A stretch of DNA of 64,000 bases from CAVQDV01 sp963711375. Lineage in GTDB: Bacteria; Pseudomonadota; Gammaproteobacteria; Coxiellales; Coxiellaceae. The notes under the pieces were generated by a model. That model was not told where the DNA came from, searched no databases, and was given only the letters and a program-made list of their open reading frames with translations. Positions 19,331-28,785 of the stretch are shown here, piece by piece. The stretch is from contig CAVQDV010000002.1 in assembly GCA_963711375.1 (NCBI GenBank), forward strand, positions 43,186 through 107,185, read 5' to 3'. Positions within the stretch are counted from its first letter, which is position 1. Every line of letters begins with the position of its first letter. Made by a program: the position numbers and the translations under genes.

Positions 19331-20092
19331 ATGCGATTAAAAGGCAGTAACGTTTTTATAACCGGCGGTAGCAGCGGAATCGGCTTTGCTCTAGTAAAAG
19401 GTTTTCTTGAAGAAGGCGCGAATGTTGCGTTTACCTATCGAAAAGAAGATTCGCTTAAACGATCTCATGTACAAGAGCTTTTAAATCAATACCCAGAGGT
19501 TTATCCTATACCCTCCGATTTTTCAAATTCTATAGATGCTGAAAACCTTCTCAATAATATGGCTGAGAAATTTGGGACTCCTATTAATGTGTTAATTAAT
19601 AATGCCGCTGCATTTTCTCGAGCCACATTCCTTGAGACAACGAGAAACAGTTTAACAGAGATACTCAATGTTAATCTCGTTACTCCTTTTGTTCTAATTT
19701 CAGCTTTCGCAAAAATGTTAATTGCCTCTAACCAACCGGGTAGTATTATCAATATATCTTCACTTAGTGCGACGATGGCGAGAAGCAAAATGGCCGCTTA
19801 TCAAGCCTCAAAAGCCGGGCTAGAAATGTTATCAACAAGTGCGGCCTATGAACTTGCACCCTACAATATTCGTTCAAACATAATTGCCCCAGGTCTAACT
19901 GAAACTCCCGCTAATGAAGAGCAAAGAAAAACGAAAGCAGAAATCTGGGCAGAACGATCGGCTTTAATACCTTTAGGAAGAGCTGGGGTACCGCAGGATT
20001 TTATTGGTGCTGCAGTTTACCTTGCTTCTTTGGAAGCTCGTTGGGTTACTGGGGCAAAGATTATTATTGACGGTGGGATGAGTTCCTTTTAA
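19331..20092 (+). CDS. Short-chain dehydrogenase/reductase (SDR)
   Basis: About 253 residues, classical SDR length. NAD(P) motif GGSSGIGFALV at the N-terminus, structural NNAA in INNAAAFSR, catalytic Ser in NISSLSATM, Y-x-x-x-K in AAYQASKAGLE, and the C-terminal IIIDGGMSS. The TYRKED segment after the second strand suggests NADP(H). Sugar, keto-acyl or steroid-type alcohols are typical substrates; in this operon it likely reduces a ketone, perhaps the product of the oxoamine synthase. ATG 19331 is preceded by GGGGTA and lies 16 bases after the MetRS-like gene. Confidence 0.85.
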   Translation: MRLKGSNVFITGGSSGIGFALVKGFLEEGANVAFTYRKEDSLKRSHVQELLNQYPEVYPIPSDFSNSIDAENLLNNMAEKFGTPINVLINNAAAFSRATFLETTRNSLTEILNVNLVTPFVLISAFAKMLIASNQPGSIINISSLSATMARSKMAAYQASKAGLEMLSTSAAYELAPYNIRSNIIAPGLTETPANEEQRKTKAEIWAERSALIPLGRAGVPQDFIGAAVYLASLEARWVTGAKIIIDGGMSSF

Positions 20093-20105
20093 TTCTTCAA
20101 AAAAA

Positions 20106-21314
20106 ATGGCGACAAAGTCTATGAATCAATATCAGAACTTGAGCAGAATGATCACATTGAGCGAAGATTCATGGACTACCGCGAGCGAAAATAATTTGGT
20201 TGATTTAGCGGTGCGGCATCTGGAGGCGCCTTTTATGCAAGCTAATGGTCAAAATTTCGTTAATATGTGTTCCTGTTCTTATTTGGGGTGGGATCGACAT
20301 CCTGCAATTCTAGAAGGGGCCATTAATGCCATTCGACAATCTGGGACCTTACATCTTACTACAGCACGTTGCCGGTTATTTTTGGATTTATTAGGGGAAT
20401 TTGAGGAGAAATTAAGCGAACATTTTCAGGCAACTGCCGTTGCTTATAATTCTTGCGCGGCAGCAAGTTCAGCGGCATTGCCGTTACTGGCTTCAGGTGT
20501 TTTAACAAAAAACATCAAACCAGTCATGGCTTTTGATAAATTCGCCCATTTTTCGCTTGCTCACATGAAGCCACTTTGCGCTGATGAAACACAGATTATC
20601 ACGATCGACAATAATGATATGCAAACGCTTGAAATGCTTTGTCGGAAACATGCTCAAGTGGCCTATGTTTCGGATGCAACTTACAGTATTAAAGGATTTT
20701 CAAATCTCAAAGAATTAAAATCATTACAAGCGCAATATGGGCTTTTTCTTTATTTGGATGATTCTCATGGTTTAACAATAAACGGTGAGCTGGGACAGGG
20801 AGTTGCAATGGAAATGCTAGGGCCACCGAATGAATTGACATTGATTGTAGCATCTTTGGCAAAAGCATTTGGTTCTTCGGGCGGGGCACTTTTCTCGGGC
20901 AACAAACAGATTAAAAAATTATTGGTTCGATATGGTAATGCCTGGTCTCAATATCTTAATTCAGCAAGTATTGGCGGTGGAATTTCTTCTTTGGATTTAC
21001 ATAAATCTCAAGAACTTTCTATAGCGCAAAGTTCATGGCGTGACAATTTGGCTTTATTTGACAGTTGCTTTAACACAGTCAATCGTTGTGAACTGAGTCC
21101 TATTCGTGTGATTAACATTAAAACCCCATCAGCGGCTGTTAAAGCAGCCAAGCGCTTAATGGATGCCGGTTATTATACTTCTGCCGTATTTTTTCCGGTA
21201 GTGCCCAAAAATTCAGCGGGTCTTAGGATTATGCCACGAGCCGATATTAGAAAAGAAACGATGCAAGAGTTTTGCACTTTAGCACAGGAAATATGTGCAG
21301 ATGATCTCTTATGA
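20106..21314 (+). CDS. Alpha-oxoamine synthase family PLP enzyme (KBL/BioF/ALAS-like)
   Basis: 402 residues. The fold landmarks are NMCSCSYLGWDRHPAI, YNSCAAASSAALPLL, LYLDDSHGLTINGELGQG (the Asp that holds the PLP ring nitrogen and its His, near residue 218) and SLAKAFGSSGG (the PLP-binding Lys near residue 253). The family joins an amino acid to an acyl-CoA (or acyl carrier) with loss of CO2 to give an alpha-aminoketone; members include 8-amino-7-oxononanoate synthase, serine palmitoyltransferase and 5-aminolevulinate synthase. DDSHG instead of the common DDAHG and other changes put it outside those groups. It is probably the core C-C/C-N forming step of the operon. It overlaps the next gene (ATGA). 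Confidence 0.88.
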   Translation: MATKSMNQYQNLSRMITLSEDSWTTASENNLVDLAVRHLEAPFMQANGQNFVNMCSCSYLGWDRHPAILEGAINAIRQSGTLHLTTARCRLFLDLLGEFEEKLSEHFQATAVAYNSCAAASSAALPLLASGVLTKNIKPVMAFDKFAHFSLAHMKPLCADETQIITIDNNDMQTLEMLCRKHAQVAYVSDATYSIKGFSNLKELKSLQAQYGLFLYLDDSHGLTINGELGQGVAMEMLGPPNELTLIVASLAKAFGSSGGALFSGNKQIKKLLVRYGNAWSQYLNSASIGGGISSLDLHKSQELSIAQSSWRDNLALFDSCFNTVNRCELSPIRVINIKTPSAAVKAAKRLMDAGYYTSAVFFPVVPKNSAGLRIMPRADIRKETMQEFCTLAQEICADDLL

Positions 21315-22150
21315 AAGAAAAAATTATTTTAGAAAAATTCTCCAACAATCGGCACAAACTTTTTAATAATATTTTGGAACCATCCTCTCATGCATTGCTA
21401 CGCCATGTTGAAATGAAAGGAATTCACGTGGTTGATCTGGGCTGTGGAGAAGGGGCATTGACCTTGTTCATGTGTCAATTAGTTGGGGCAGATGGCCGTG
21501 TGACGGCGGTCGATAAAGACGAAGTAAAGTTGAAGCGACTATATGAAAAAGCTAAAAAGTCAGGAATCAATAACCTTGTGATCTTACATGCTGATGCGAC
21601 TGTAGCATTACAAAAAATTGATAACGTCGATATGGTTTACTCTCGTTTTTTCTTGATGCATATTTCTGATCCTGTCGCGATGCTGTCTCAGATATTCCAG
21701 TGTATAAAACGAGATGCTTGTATCGTTTTAGAAGAGCCTGTACTGAGCGCAAGCCTTGATTTTCCAAAGACAAATTTTTGGGTAAAAGCAATTTTTGCCT
21801 ATGAAAAACTTTGTGAGCAAACAGGCATAAATCCGAATTATGGTCTTCATCTGATACGAGATCTGCAATCAGTAGAATTTAAGATACATTTTGCGCAACA
21901 AATACAGCCAATCATTAGCGCTGAATTAGCGCAGGAATATAGTAAATATGCCATTTATTCTCATCAAAAAGATTACTTAATTTCCGGAGTACTAAACGAA
22001 ACTGAGTATAATTCTTTACTCAAAACAATTGAACAGCATCCCATCAAGAAAATTGACTATTGTGGTTTTCATGGAGTAATGCAAGTGGTATGTGGTAAAA
22101 TTCGTGCGCTTGATGATTTTTTTACACATTCACAACTTCAAGATTTATAA
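21311..22150 (+). CDS. Class I SAM-dependent methyltransferase in the cluster
   Basis: 279 residues. SAM motif I is VVDLGCGEGALTLF near residue 40, with the acidic VTAVDKDEVK next, then NLVILHADAT and VDMVYSRFFLMH (motif IV), and IVLEEPVLSAS. Domain order is that of small-molecule O- or N-methyltransferases. Start ATG 21311 overlaps the stop of the oxoamine synthase, so the two are translationally coupled and probably act in the same pathway. Substrate unknown. Confidence 0.8.
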   Translation: MKEKIILEKFSNNRHKLFNNILEPSSHALLRHVEMKGIHVVDLGCGEGALTLFMCQLVGADGRVTAVDKDEVKLKRLYEKAKKSGINNLVILHADATVALQKIDNVDMVYSRFFLMHISDPVAMLSQIFQCIKRDACIVLEEPVLSASLDFPKTNFWVKAIFAYEKLCEQTGINPNYGLHLIRDLQSVEFKIHFAQQIQPIISAELAQEYSKYAIYSHQKDYLISGVLNETEYNSLLKTIEQHPIKKIDYCGFHGVMQVVCGKIRALDDFFTHSQLQDL

Positions 22151-22173
22151 AAATAAAATGGGTAGGGGGAAAA

Positions 22174-23646
22174 TTGAATCGTCAGCCAATACATTCCGAT
22201 AAAGCAGTGTTGATTATTGGTTCAGGGCCTTGTGGAATAGCGGTTGCAGACACGTTGCGATCCCAGGGGGTTAGCAGTATTGTCTTTGAAGCGGGTCCAC
22301 TTCCTATTATTCATGATGGTATAAGTTATCGTAATATGGAAGAGTATCGTCAACAATTAAAAGCCTACTTATTCGTCAATGACGATGAGTGGAGATATGA
22401 AACTAATTCAAAAGATTTTGACTGGATTAGGGTCAGAGCTGCTGGGGGAAGAACACTTCGCTGGAATGGTTGGCTAGCTCACCCTAGGAAAGAGAATTTT
22501 ATTTCAGCTGAAAGCCAGGAATGGCAGTGGCCATTTACGGAATTGGAACTTGAAAAACTGTTAACACGATCCAAAAAATGGTTGAATGGTCAGGCAAGTT
22601 TTTTGGCATCTAGATATGTTAATTTAAAAAATCAACTGGGTTGTGTTGTCTTACCAAAAGCAGCTGCAATGGCTGAAAATTTAATTCGACCATTTTGTTC
22701 GCTGGACCGTTTATCTTGGTCTGCCTATAATTCGCAAACTTCAGCACAAATTCGTCTAGAGGATCGTGTTATTGTCACGAGTATTCTGTGTGGTCGTGAT
22801 GGCGTTGAGGGTGTTGAATATATTGATTGCCGAACGCGAGTAGCGCATCGCATTAAAGCTCGAGTGGTTATTCTTAGTGCATCTACAATTGAAACTACAC
22901 GTATTTTATTATGTTCAGAATTAAATCGCAGTGAGGCTTATACCAAAATTGGTAAAGGATATACAGATCATATTGCAGCCAGCTATCTGGCTATTTTACC
23001 TGATAAATTTAAAGGTGATAAAATCGCCAGCCCCTTAGCGCGTGGTGCTACAATACCCAATCCACTTAATTCTCATCGAAGTCTTTTGCAACGGGGAGGG
23101 TTTAGCATTGAATTACATGGTCCTAATCCAGCCGAAATATATGAACCAGAGGTACTTGCCGTAGCAGGTCTTGATGCAGTTAAAGACGCAGATGTTTCTT
23201 GCATTAGCGTGAACGCCATTGGTGAGCTCTGTTCTTCGCCGAGACGTTATGTTGGCATTTCTGATCAAGTGGATAGCCTTGGTCGTAAAATACCTAAAAT
23301 TTCTCTTGAATGGGATGAAGAAGTAAAAGCGCTTGTCTTTTCGATGGAAGCTGAAGCCAAACGGGTAGCAACTGAATTAGCTGGAACGCATGGGCATGCT
23401 GTAAAGGTCCGAGAAACGTTAACGCTTGGCGGAACTGGGACCTCTCATGAAGCCAGCACCTGTCAGATTGGAATCGATGCAAATCATTCTGTCGTCGATC
23501 GAGATGGACAGGTTCATGGCATAAAAGGTTTATTTATAGCTGATGCTTCGCTGTTGCCTTCAGGGTTGGATTGTCACCCAACACTTACCATAGTGAGTTT
23601 AGCATTAAATACCGCAGATGGTGTAATTCGCTCCCTAATGATGTAG
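22174..23646 (+). CDS. GMC-family FAD-dependent oxidoreductase
   Basis: 490 residues starting at TTG 22174, preceded by TAGGGGGA. FAD motif AVLIIGSGPCGIAVADTL at residues 11-28, the GMC-like GGRTLRWNGW segment near residue 90, VVILSASTIETTRILL, and the C-terminal GLFIADASLLPSG and HPTLTIVSLALNTAD. The C-terminal catalytic region reads GTGTSHEAS and CHPTLTI, where many GMC enzymes have GTCRMG and N-P-x-L-T, so the His pair may be rearranged. GMC enzymes oxidise alcohols to aldehydes or ketones. In this operon it likely oxidises a hydroxyl made or exposed by the other enzymes. Confidence 0.8.
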   Translation: MNRQPIHSDKAVLIIGSGPCGIAVADTLRSQGVSSIVFEAGPLPIIHDGISYRNMEEYRQQLKAYLFVNDDEWRYETNSKDFDWIRVRAAGGRTLRWNGWLAHPRKENFISAESQEWQWPFTELELEKLLTRSKKWLNGQASFLASRYVNLKNQLGCVVLPKAAAMAENLIRPFCSLDRLSWSAYNSQTSAQIRLEDRVIVTSILCGRDGVEGVEYIDCRTRVAHRIKARVVILSASTIETTRILLCSELNRSEAYTKIGKGYTDHIAASYLAILPDKFKGDKIASPLARGATIPNPLNSHRSLLQRGGFSIELHGPNPAEIYEPEVLAVAGLDAVKDADVSCISVNAIGELCSSPRRYVGISDQVDSLGRKIPKISLEWDEEVKALVFSMEAEAKRVATELAGTHGHAVKVRETLTLGGTGTSHEASTCQIGIDANHSVVDRDGQVHGIKGLFIADASLLPSGLDCHPTLTIVSLALNTADGVIRSLMM

Positions 23647-23680
23647 AGATAAATATTAATTAATAAAAGGAAGAATAAAA

Positions 23681-24970
23681 ATGAATATCTATTCGATTCA
23701 ACAAATCGTAGCCCTAGCAAAATTTACCTCTCCTATTTACAAGGAATTATATGCCGATATTGAACCTACCACACCGTTTGATGAGCTTCCAATTCTTACC
23801 AATGAACGATTAATGGATATTGTTCATGCTAAGCGTCCTGACTTCGTTTTTGCGGATGGAAATACCCATGGGTTGATTTTTGAATCCTCTGCATCAACCG
23901 GTAAGCCCAAAGTGACTCTTTGGGGGAGAGATGAGTGGGAAACTTCAATGCGAATATTGGCTACTTATCATTGGCGAAATGGCTTGTTGAAAGACAATGA
24001 TCGAGTTTCTAATTTGTGTGCCAGTCCCTATCTTTCTTATCGGATTGTGCACAGTGTGATTGAAAATTATCCTGGCAAATGCTCTGAAATACCTGTGGGT
24101 TGTGAAATGGAATTTTCGGAATTAAACGATATCGTTATGAAGTATGAGTCTAATGTTTTAGCGGGAATAAATTCAACATTTTTGGGTCTTGCAATGGACC
24201 TCTTAGATCGGGGAATTCAAAATAAACGGGTCGAGAGAATTCTGGCCGGTGGGGAACTGCTCTATGGTAAACAACGCGAAGTAATACAACTGGCCTTCCC
24301 AAATGTCACCATGGTTTCTTTTTTATTTGGCACAACGGAAAGTGGTATTATCGGATTCAGTCATTTGGATGATCAACTTGATGTTTTTAGACCATTTCCC
24401 GGAGTCAGTATCGTGGAGATTATCGATGAAAAAACCAATAAAAAAATTACAACCCCAGGTCAAGTAGGTAAATGCGTGGTTACTTCATTACTACGGGTAG
24501 CCGCTCCGGCTATCCGTATTGATACTGGTGATTATGCTGAGTGGGTGGATAACATGGATAGTAATTCACCCTGTTTTAGAGTGCTTGGAAGAAAATTTCC
24601 TTTTAATCATAGCATCAATAACGCCCAGTTTAGTGAGACAGACATTTGGGCTTTAATTAAATATGTAGAGGATCATATCCCTATTACAAAATTACAGGTT
24701 GAACTGCATCACGATTCGATAGAAGTGGTATACGCCTTACTCGATGGGAATAAACATGATCCTAAAATTGTTGAGGCAGCCATAAACCAAGGAATTTATA
24801 ATAGGGTGCCTATTTTACATGACTCCGCCATTACACTAAAAATGCGTTTAGAAAATTTCTCTCATTTTATTGGAGCTACTCGAAAGAAAGGCCGGCTTAT
24901 CAAAGATTGCCGCACACCCAGCGGTTCGGCGTTTATCAATGCCGTATCACAGGATGGTGCAACTCAATAA
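23681..24970 (+). CDS. PaaK-like adenylate-forming enzyme (phenylacetate-CoA ligase family)
   Basis: 429 residues, the size of PaaK-type ligases. The ATP loop is SSASTGKPK at residues 69-77, then RILAGGELL, SFLFGTTESGIIG (A5-like motif), and RIDTGDYAEW with GRKFPFNHS (A7/A8 region). A basic C-terminal KKGRLIKD segment is present. These enzymes activate a carboxylic acid as acyl-AMP and usually transfer it to CoA, or in some clusters to an amine or carrier. No carrier protein is in the operon, so a CoA thioester for the oxoamine synthase or a lyase is the simple reading. Last gene of the cluster; its end overlaps a convergent gene by 24 bases. Confidence 0.82.
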   Translation: MNIYSIQQIVALAKFTSPIYKELYADIEPTTPFDELPILTNERLMDIVHAKRPDFVFADGNTHGLIFESSASTGKPKVTLWGRDEWETSMRILATYHWRNGLLKDNDRVSNLCASPYLSYRIVHSVIENYPGKCSEIPVGCEMEFSELNDIVMKYESNVLAGINSTFLGLAMDLLDRGIQNKRVERILAGGELLYGKQREVIQLAFPNVTMVSFLFGTTESGIIGFSHLDDQLDVFRPFPGVSIVEIIDEKTNKKITTPGQVGKCVVTSLLRVAAPAIRIDTGDYAEWVDNMDSNSPCFRVLGRKFPFNHSINNAQFSETDIWALIKYVEDHIPITKLQVELHHDSIEVVYALLDGNKHDPKIVEAAINQGIYNRVPILHDSAITLKMRLENFSHFIGATRKKGRLIKDCRTPSGSAFINAVSQDGATQ

Positions 24971-26422
24971 TTGGCTACAACAACTTTTTTTCTCGCGTTT
25001 TGGTCTATGGGCCAATAGGGTGAAAGGGTTATTGATCATCGCTAAATCATTTTGAGTGTCTGCTTGTTCATCAATTTCCTGGGCTTCGATTACATTTTTT
25101 GCTGTCAGGTTTTGAATAAAGGCTTGCACATAAGCGGGGGGTAAGGTATTTAACACGATTCGATATTTTTCAAATAAGGCTTGTCGAATATAGTCATTTC
25201 CATTTAAGCGTAAGGCCATGAAACGGTTTTGAATGTCAATAACATTACCCGTAATGGCAAAAAATTTGGAAATGATTGCTCCTGAAATGACCCAACCCAG
25301 AATAGCGTGTTGCAGAGTAGGGTCAGAAAAGAGGTCGATCACAACTTTGGATCGGCCTGAAAATGCCAATATAGTGAAGGCATAGGCAATGAATAAAAAA
25401 ACAAGCGTTGTTTTCGGGTGATTAATGAAAGCAGGATTTAGATTATTAATACCATAAAGTTTGTTGGTAATAAAGGTGTAAATTGTGGAAACCAAGGTAG
25501 TCGAAAATAAAAATTCCAGGAAATAGGTTGGTAATGTAGTGATTAATCCAATTAACCCTGAAAAAAATCTAGGGATCGAAAAATTCTTGATCATACCTTC
25601 ATAAGTTAAATAGGTGGTAACGACTTCCCAAGATAAAGGCAACAAGAAACCCAATACTTTGCTACTGCTATGAAGCCCATAAAAAAAAATTTTAGGGTGG
25701 GCCTGTCGAATTCGATAGGTTGGTAAAAATTGCACTCCAGCATTATAAAATTCCATAATAATAGGTTCAAGATTTTCCAACGTGAGCGGTGTTTCGCTGA
25801 AAGCGCTTTTGTGGACCCCATATTCTAAAAAGGCAAGAATAAGATCTCTTTGCTCTCGCAAGTGTGGAAGTTTTCGGTATCGAATTATATCGTTATATAT
25901 TTGTCGAAATAAAATATTAAAACTGGCTGAATTCGTAGAGATGTCGAGAAATAGTGAAAATGGTAACATCCAGGGAGAATTGTATCTTAAAGTAATTAAT
26001 GCCCCTGGTACAGCGGATCCAACGCCTAATATAATTGAGGATAGAGTAATGACTAATTCTGGGGCTCGATTTGTTTTTGGATTGCTGCGAATAAGGCCGA
26101 TATAATCAAAAAAGTTGCGTACTGACCAGACGCTCACAGATCCCAGAGCTACATAGATGCTAATTCCATAAGCCACGCCTAAATAAGGGTTTGAGGCAAA
26201 TTGATACGCTGGAATGATATAAGGAACACCCGCGTTAACCGAAAGCAGATAACAAACACCTTTCGAGAGATCAACATACCAGGGGCTTTGATGAGGTTTG
26301 ATTGTTTGATTATAAATAGTTTGCAATTGTCTAAAGACACGTGTGGAAAGTTCGTCAAGTTCGACTGTGTTTTGATAACCGCTCTCATTGGTTTGATCGA
26401 GATCAATAGATTGATTACGCAT
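24947..26422 (-). CDS. Multi-spanning membrane protein of unknown function
   Basis: About 491 residues from ATG 26422. I recognise no family. At least eight hydrophobic stretches are visible (for example LGVAYGISIYVALGSVSVW, ELVITLSSIILGVGSAVPG, LIGLITTLPTYFLEFLF, TTLVFLFIAYAFTILAF and HAILGWVISGAIIS), separated by charged loops, with a soluble N-terminal segment of about 45 residues and a C-terminal tail rich in charged residues, Cys and Lys (RPKREKKSCCSQ). The pattern resembles orphan membrane proteins, some of them secreted, of Legionella-like bacteria, but that is only an impression. It converges with the biosynthetic operon. Confidence 0.6.
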   Translation of the reverse strand: MRNQSIDLDQTNESGYQNTVELDELSTRVFRQLQTIYNQTIKPHQSPWYVDLSKGVCYLLSVNAGVPYIIPAYQFASNPYLGVAYGISIYVALGSVSVWSVRNFFDYIGLIRSNPKTNRAPELVITLSSIILGVGSAVPGALITLRYNSPWMLPFSLFLDISTNSASFNILFRQIYNDIIRYRKLPHLREQRDLILAFLEYGVHKSAFSETPLTLENLEPIIMEFYNAGVQFLPTYRIRQAHPKIFFYGLHSSSKVLGFLLPLSWEVVTTYLTYEGMIKNFSIPRFFSGLIGLITTLPTYFLEFLFSTTLVSTIYTFITNKLYGINNLNPAFINHPKTTLVFLFIAYAFTILAFSGRSKVVIDLFSDPTLQHAILGWVISGAIISKFFAITGNVIDIQNRFMALRLNGNDYIRQALFEKYRIVLNTLPPAYVQAFIQNLTAKNVIEAQEIDEQADTQNDLAMINNPFTLLAHRPKREKKSCCSQLLSCTIL

Positions 26423-26555
26423 GTTCTTCCCTAGATTATGTAAAACGAGAAACTGTAACAAATCTTGCGGAATTAATACACTTGTATTTTAAGACGACAA
26501 GTCTCTTCTTTTGTATGGGCTGTAGCTGAATTTCGGGGGCAGTGTATTCTCTGAA

Positions 26556-28211
26556 TTAAATGGGTACTTCATGCTTCGAGGCGATGATGTTAAGAATCTC
26601 AGTGAGATGATGAAATACTTTATTTTCAGCAATCCATCGTAAAATTTCCATATTTTCTAATTTATGTAACACCCTGGCATTCGCCCCACATAGATAGACT
26701 TTGACACTTCTTTTATGATAGTGCTCGAGCAATTCATTAAAAGTTTCGAGACCAGTCATGTCCATAAAAGGCACTTCTTTAAGCTGAAAAATAATGATTT
26801 TTGGATCCTCGTGAGTGGTGGCTAGCGCATGCTCTATTTTTTCGGCCACTCCAAAAAAGAAGGGACCTTGAATCGTGTATACCATAACGCCCGGGGGTAA
26901 AATGCGCTTTTCCAATTCGGCTAACTCGCGTTGCAGAACTTCTGGCTTTTGCTCCTCGACGATGACCGATTGGTGCATTCGAGCCACAAAAAATAGCATG
27001 GCGAGAAGCACTCCAACATTGACGGCGACGACTAAATTCGTAAACACCGTTAATAAAAAAGTGACCACTAAAATCAATACATCATAACGCGGAGCGCGTT
27101 TAATAATGCGAATAACATGCGGGACATCGCTCATATTGTAGGAAACAACAAATAAAATCGCAGCTAGTGTGCATAGGGGAATATCAGAGGCTAATGGTGC
27201 TAATAATAGAAGTATGAGCACCAAAAGGAGGGAGTGAACAATCGCCGCAATGGGGCTATTTCCGCCATTTCGAATATTCGTTGCAGTGCGCGCAATTGCG
27301 CCGGTTGCCGCGAAACCACCAAAAAGCGGGGCGATAATATTCGCTAGGCCTTGTCCGATTAATTCCTGGTTTGAATTATGTCGAGTGCCAGCCATGCCAT
27401 CGGCAGCGGCGGCCGAGAGCAGGGATTCGATGGCACCCAATAAAGCTATGGTAAATGCCGGACCAATTAATTCCAGAGTCTGGCCAAATGATTTTAACGG
27501 AATGTGAAAAGAGGGTAATTGCTGAGCGATTCCACCAAACGCACTGCCGAGTGTAGCCACATTTTTAAAATGAAAATAAGACTGTAATGCCGTAACGACG
27601 AGCATCGCAACTAAGGGGCCTGGAACGCGTCTTAAAAGTCGAGGGGTTATCAGCACCAAAAAAATACTAAGAGCAGCCAAGCTGGTCGTCGTGAAGTTAA
27701 AATATGGCAAGGCTTGAGTGAGCAGAATTATTTTTTGATAAAAAACGGCATTTAATGGAATATGCACGGATAATCCAAAAAAATCCTTCCACTCTCCAAC
27801 AAAAATAATAACCCCAATTCCACCCGTAAATCCTACGATGACAGGATCGGGAATAAATTTAATGACATTACCAAGCTTCACAAAGCCCATAAAAAGCAGA
27901 ATAAAACCCGCCATGATGCAAGCCACTTGTAGACCACTTATACCATAATGCGCCGTGACGCTGGCAAGAATAACGATAAAGGCGCCCGTTGGGCCGGCGA
28001 TCTGTACACGGCTTCCACCAAAAAGACCCACTACTAATGCAGCAATCATCGCCGTGTAAAGACCCTGTTCTGGCTTTACGCCAGACGCAATCGCAAAGGC
28101 CATTGCCAGGGGTAGTGCTACGATACCCACAATTAATCCAGCCACGATATTGGGCCACCAATTTTTGTATTTTAATAAGCCAGCGCGATAGGCCTCAACA
28201 ATTGTGATCAT
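26556..28211 (-). CDS. SulP-family anion transporter with a C-terminal STAS domain
   Basis: 551 residues. The N-terminal membrane part has the SulP signature NIVAGLIVGIVALPLAMAFA and IAGPTGAFIVI, repeated spans, and the conserved GGFAATGAIARTATNIRNG. Residues about 430-551 form a STAS domain (VMVYTIQGPFFFG, IIFQLKEVPFMDMTGLETF). Members carry sulfate, bicarbonate or other anions, often with Na or H. The start ATG 28211 overlaps the stop of a RelB-type antitoxin gene upstream (ATGA), an unusual neighbour. The substrate is not decidable. Confidence 0.88.
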   Translation of the reverse strand: MITIVEAYRAGLLKYKNWWPNIVAGLIVGIVALPLAMAFAIASGVKPEQGLYTAMIAALVVGLFGGSRVQIAGPTGAFIVILASVTAHYGISGLQVACIMAGFILLFMGFVKLGNVIKFIPDPVIVGFTGGIGVIIFVGEWKDFFGLSVHIPLNAVFYQKIILLTQALPYFNFTTTSLAALSIFLVLITPRLLRRVPGPLVAMLVVTALQSYFHFKNVATLGSAFGGIAQQLPSFHIPLKSFGQTLELIGPAFTIALLGAIESLLSAAAADGMAGTRHNSNQELIGQGLANIIAPLFGGFAATGAIARTATNIRNGGNSPIAAIVHSLLLVLILLLLAPLASDIPLCTLAAILFVVSYNMSDVPHVIRIIKRAPRYDVLILVVTFLLTVFTNLVVAVNVGVLLAMLFFVARMHQSVIVEEQKPEVLQRELAELEKRILPPGVMVYTIQGPFFFGVAEKIEHALATTHEDPKIIIFQLKEVPFMDMTGLETFNELLEHYHKRSVKVYLCGANARVLHKLENMEILRWIAENKVFHHLTEILNIIASKHEVPI

Positions 28212-28399
28212 TTATTTTCTCGGGGTTTTTTATCGGGAATTTTTACTTCAAAAGGTAGACCTTTGGCTAAGCAAATTTGAGTATAAAAAAGCCGTATTGC
28301 TTCTGCTGAAGAAAGGCCAACTTTCTGCAGTATTTTTTCTGCCTGGGCTTTAAGCTCAGGTTCTATGCGGGTATTAATGGTGGCGTCCTTAAAGGGCAT
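28208..28399 (-). CDS. RelB/DinJ-family antitoxin without a visible toxin
   Basis: About 63 residues from ATG 28399 (MPFKDATINTRIEPELKAQA). The N-terminus is a ribbon-helix-helix with the DinJ/RelB pattern and ends in IRLFYTQICLAKGLPFEVK, the usual antitoxin tail. DinJ proteins bind a YafQ/RelE-type RNase. No toxin follows: the sulP gene starts within its stop codon, so it is an orphan, perhaps after loss of the toxin. It may still repress its own promoter and thereby control sulP. Confidence 0.75.
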   Translation of the reverse strand: MPFKDATINTRIEPELKAQAEKILQKVGLSSAEAIRLFYTQICLAKGLPFEVKIPDKKPRENK

Positions 28400-28785
28400 G
28401 AGTTTATTCCTCGTTTCGGATTGTATAACACATGTTACACAAATTATCAACGACGCGGATCCTTAATGTCAAACCAAAATGAAAATCGTTGACAGCTGAG
28501 AAAGACGCACGAATCGAAAAAATGGCCCAAGAGCTCGTGAAAAAAATAAATGGCATTCAAACGCCACGGAATTGATTGATGAAATTCGCTTCTCTCTTTT
28601 ATGCCCCACTACCTACACGCAAGCGGGAAATGATTTTTTAAAAAACTCAACACTCTTGTAAAATGCTTTCGAGAGGGTCGTTGGGCGCTCGCCATAGCTA
28701 AACACAAAAAAGCCTAAGCTGAATTGAAGAAATTTAATCAATCACAAATGCAGGCGAAAAATTCATCGATAGGGGAGGGCAGCTA

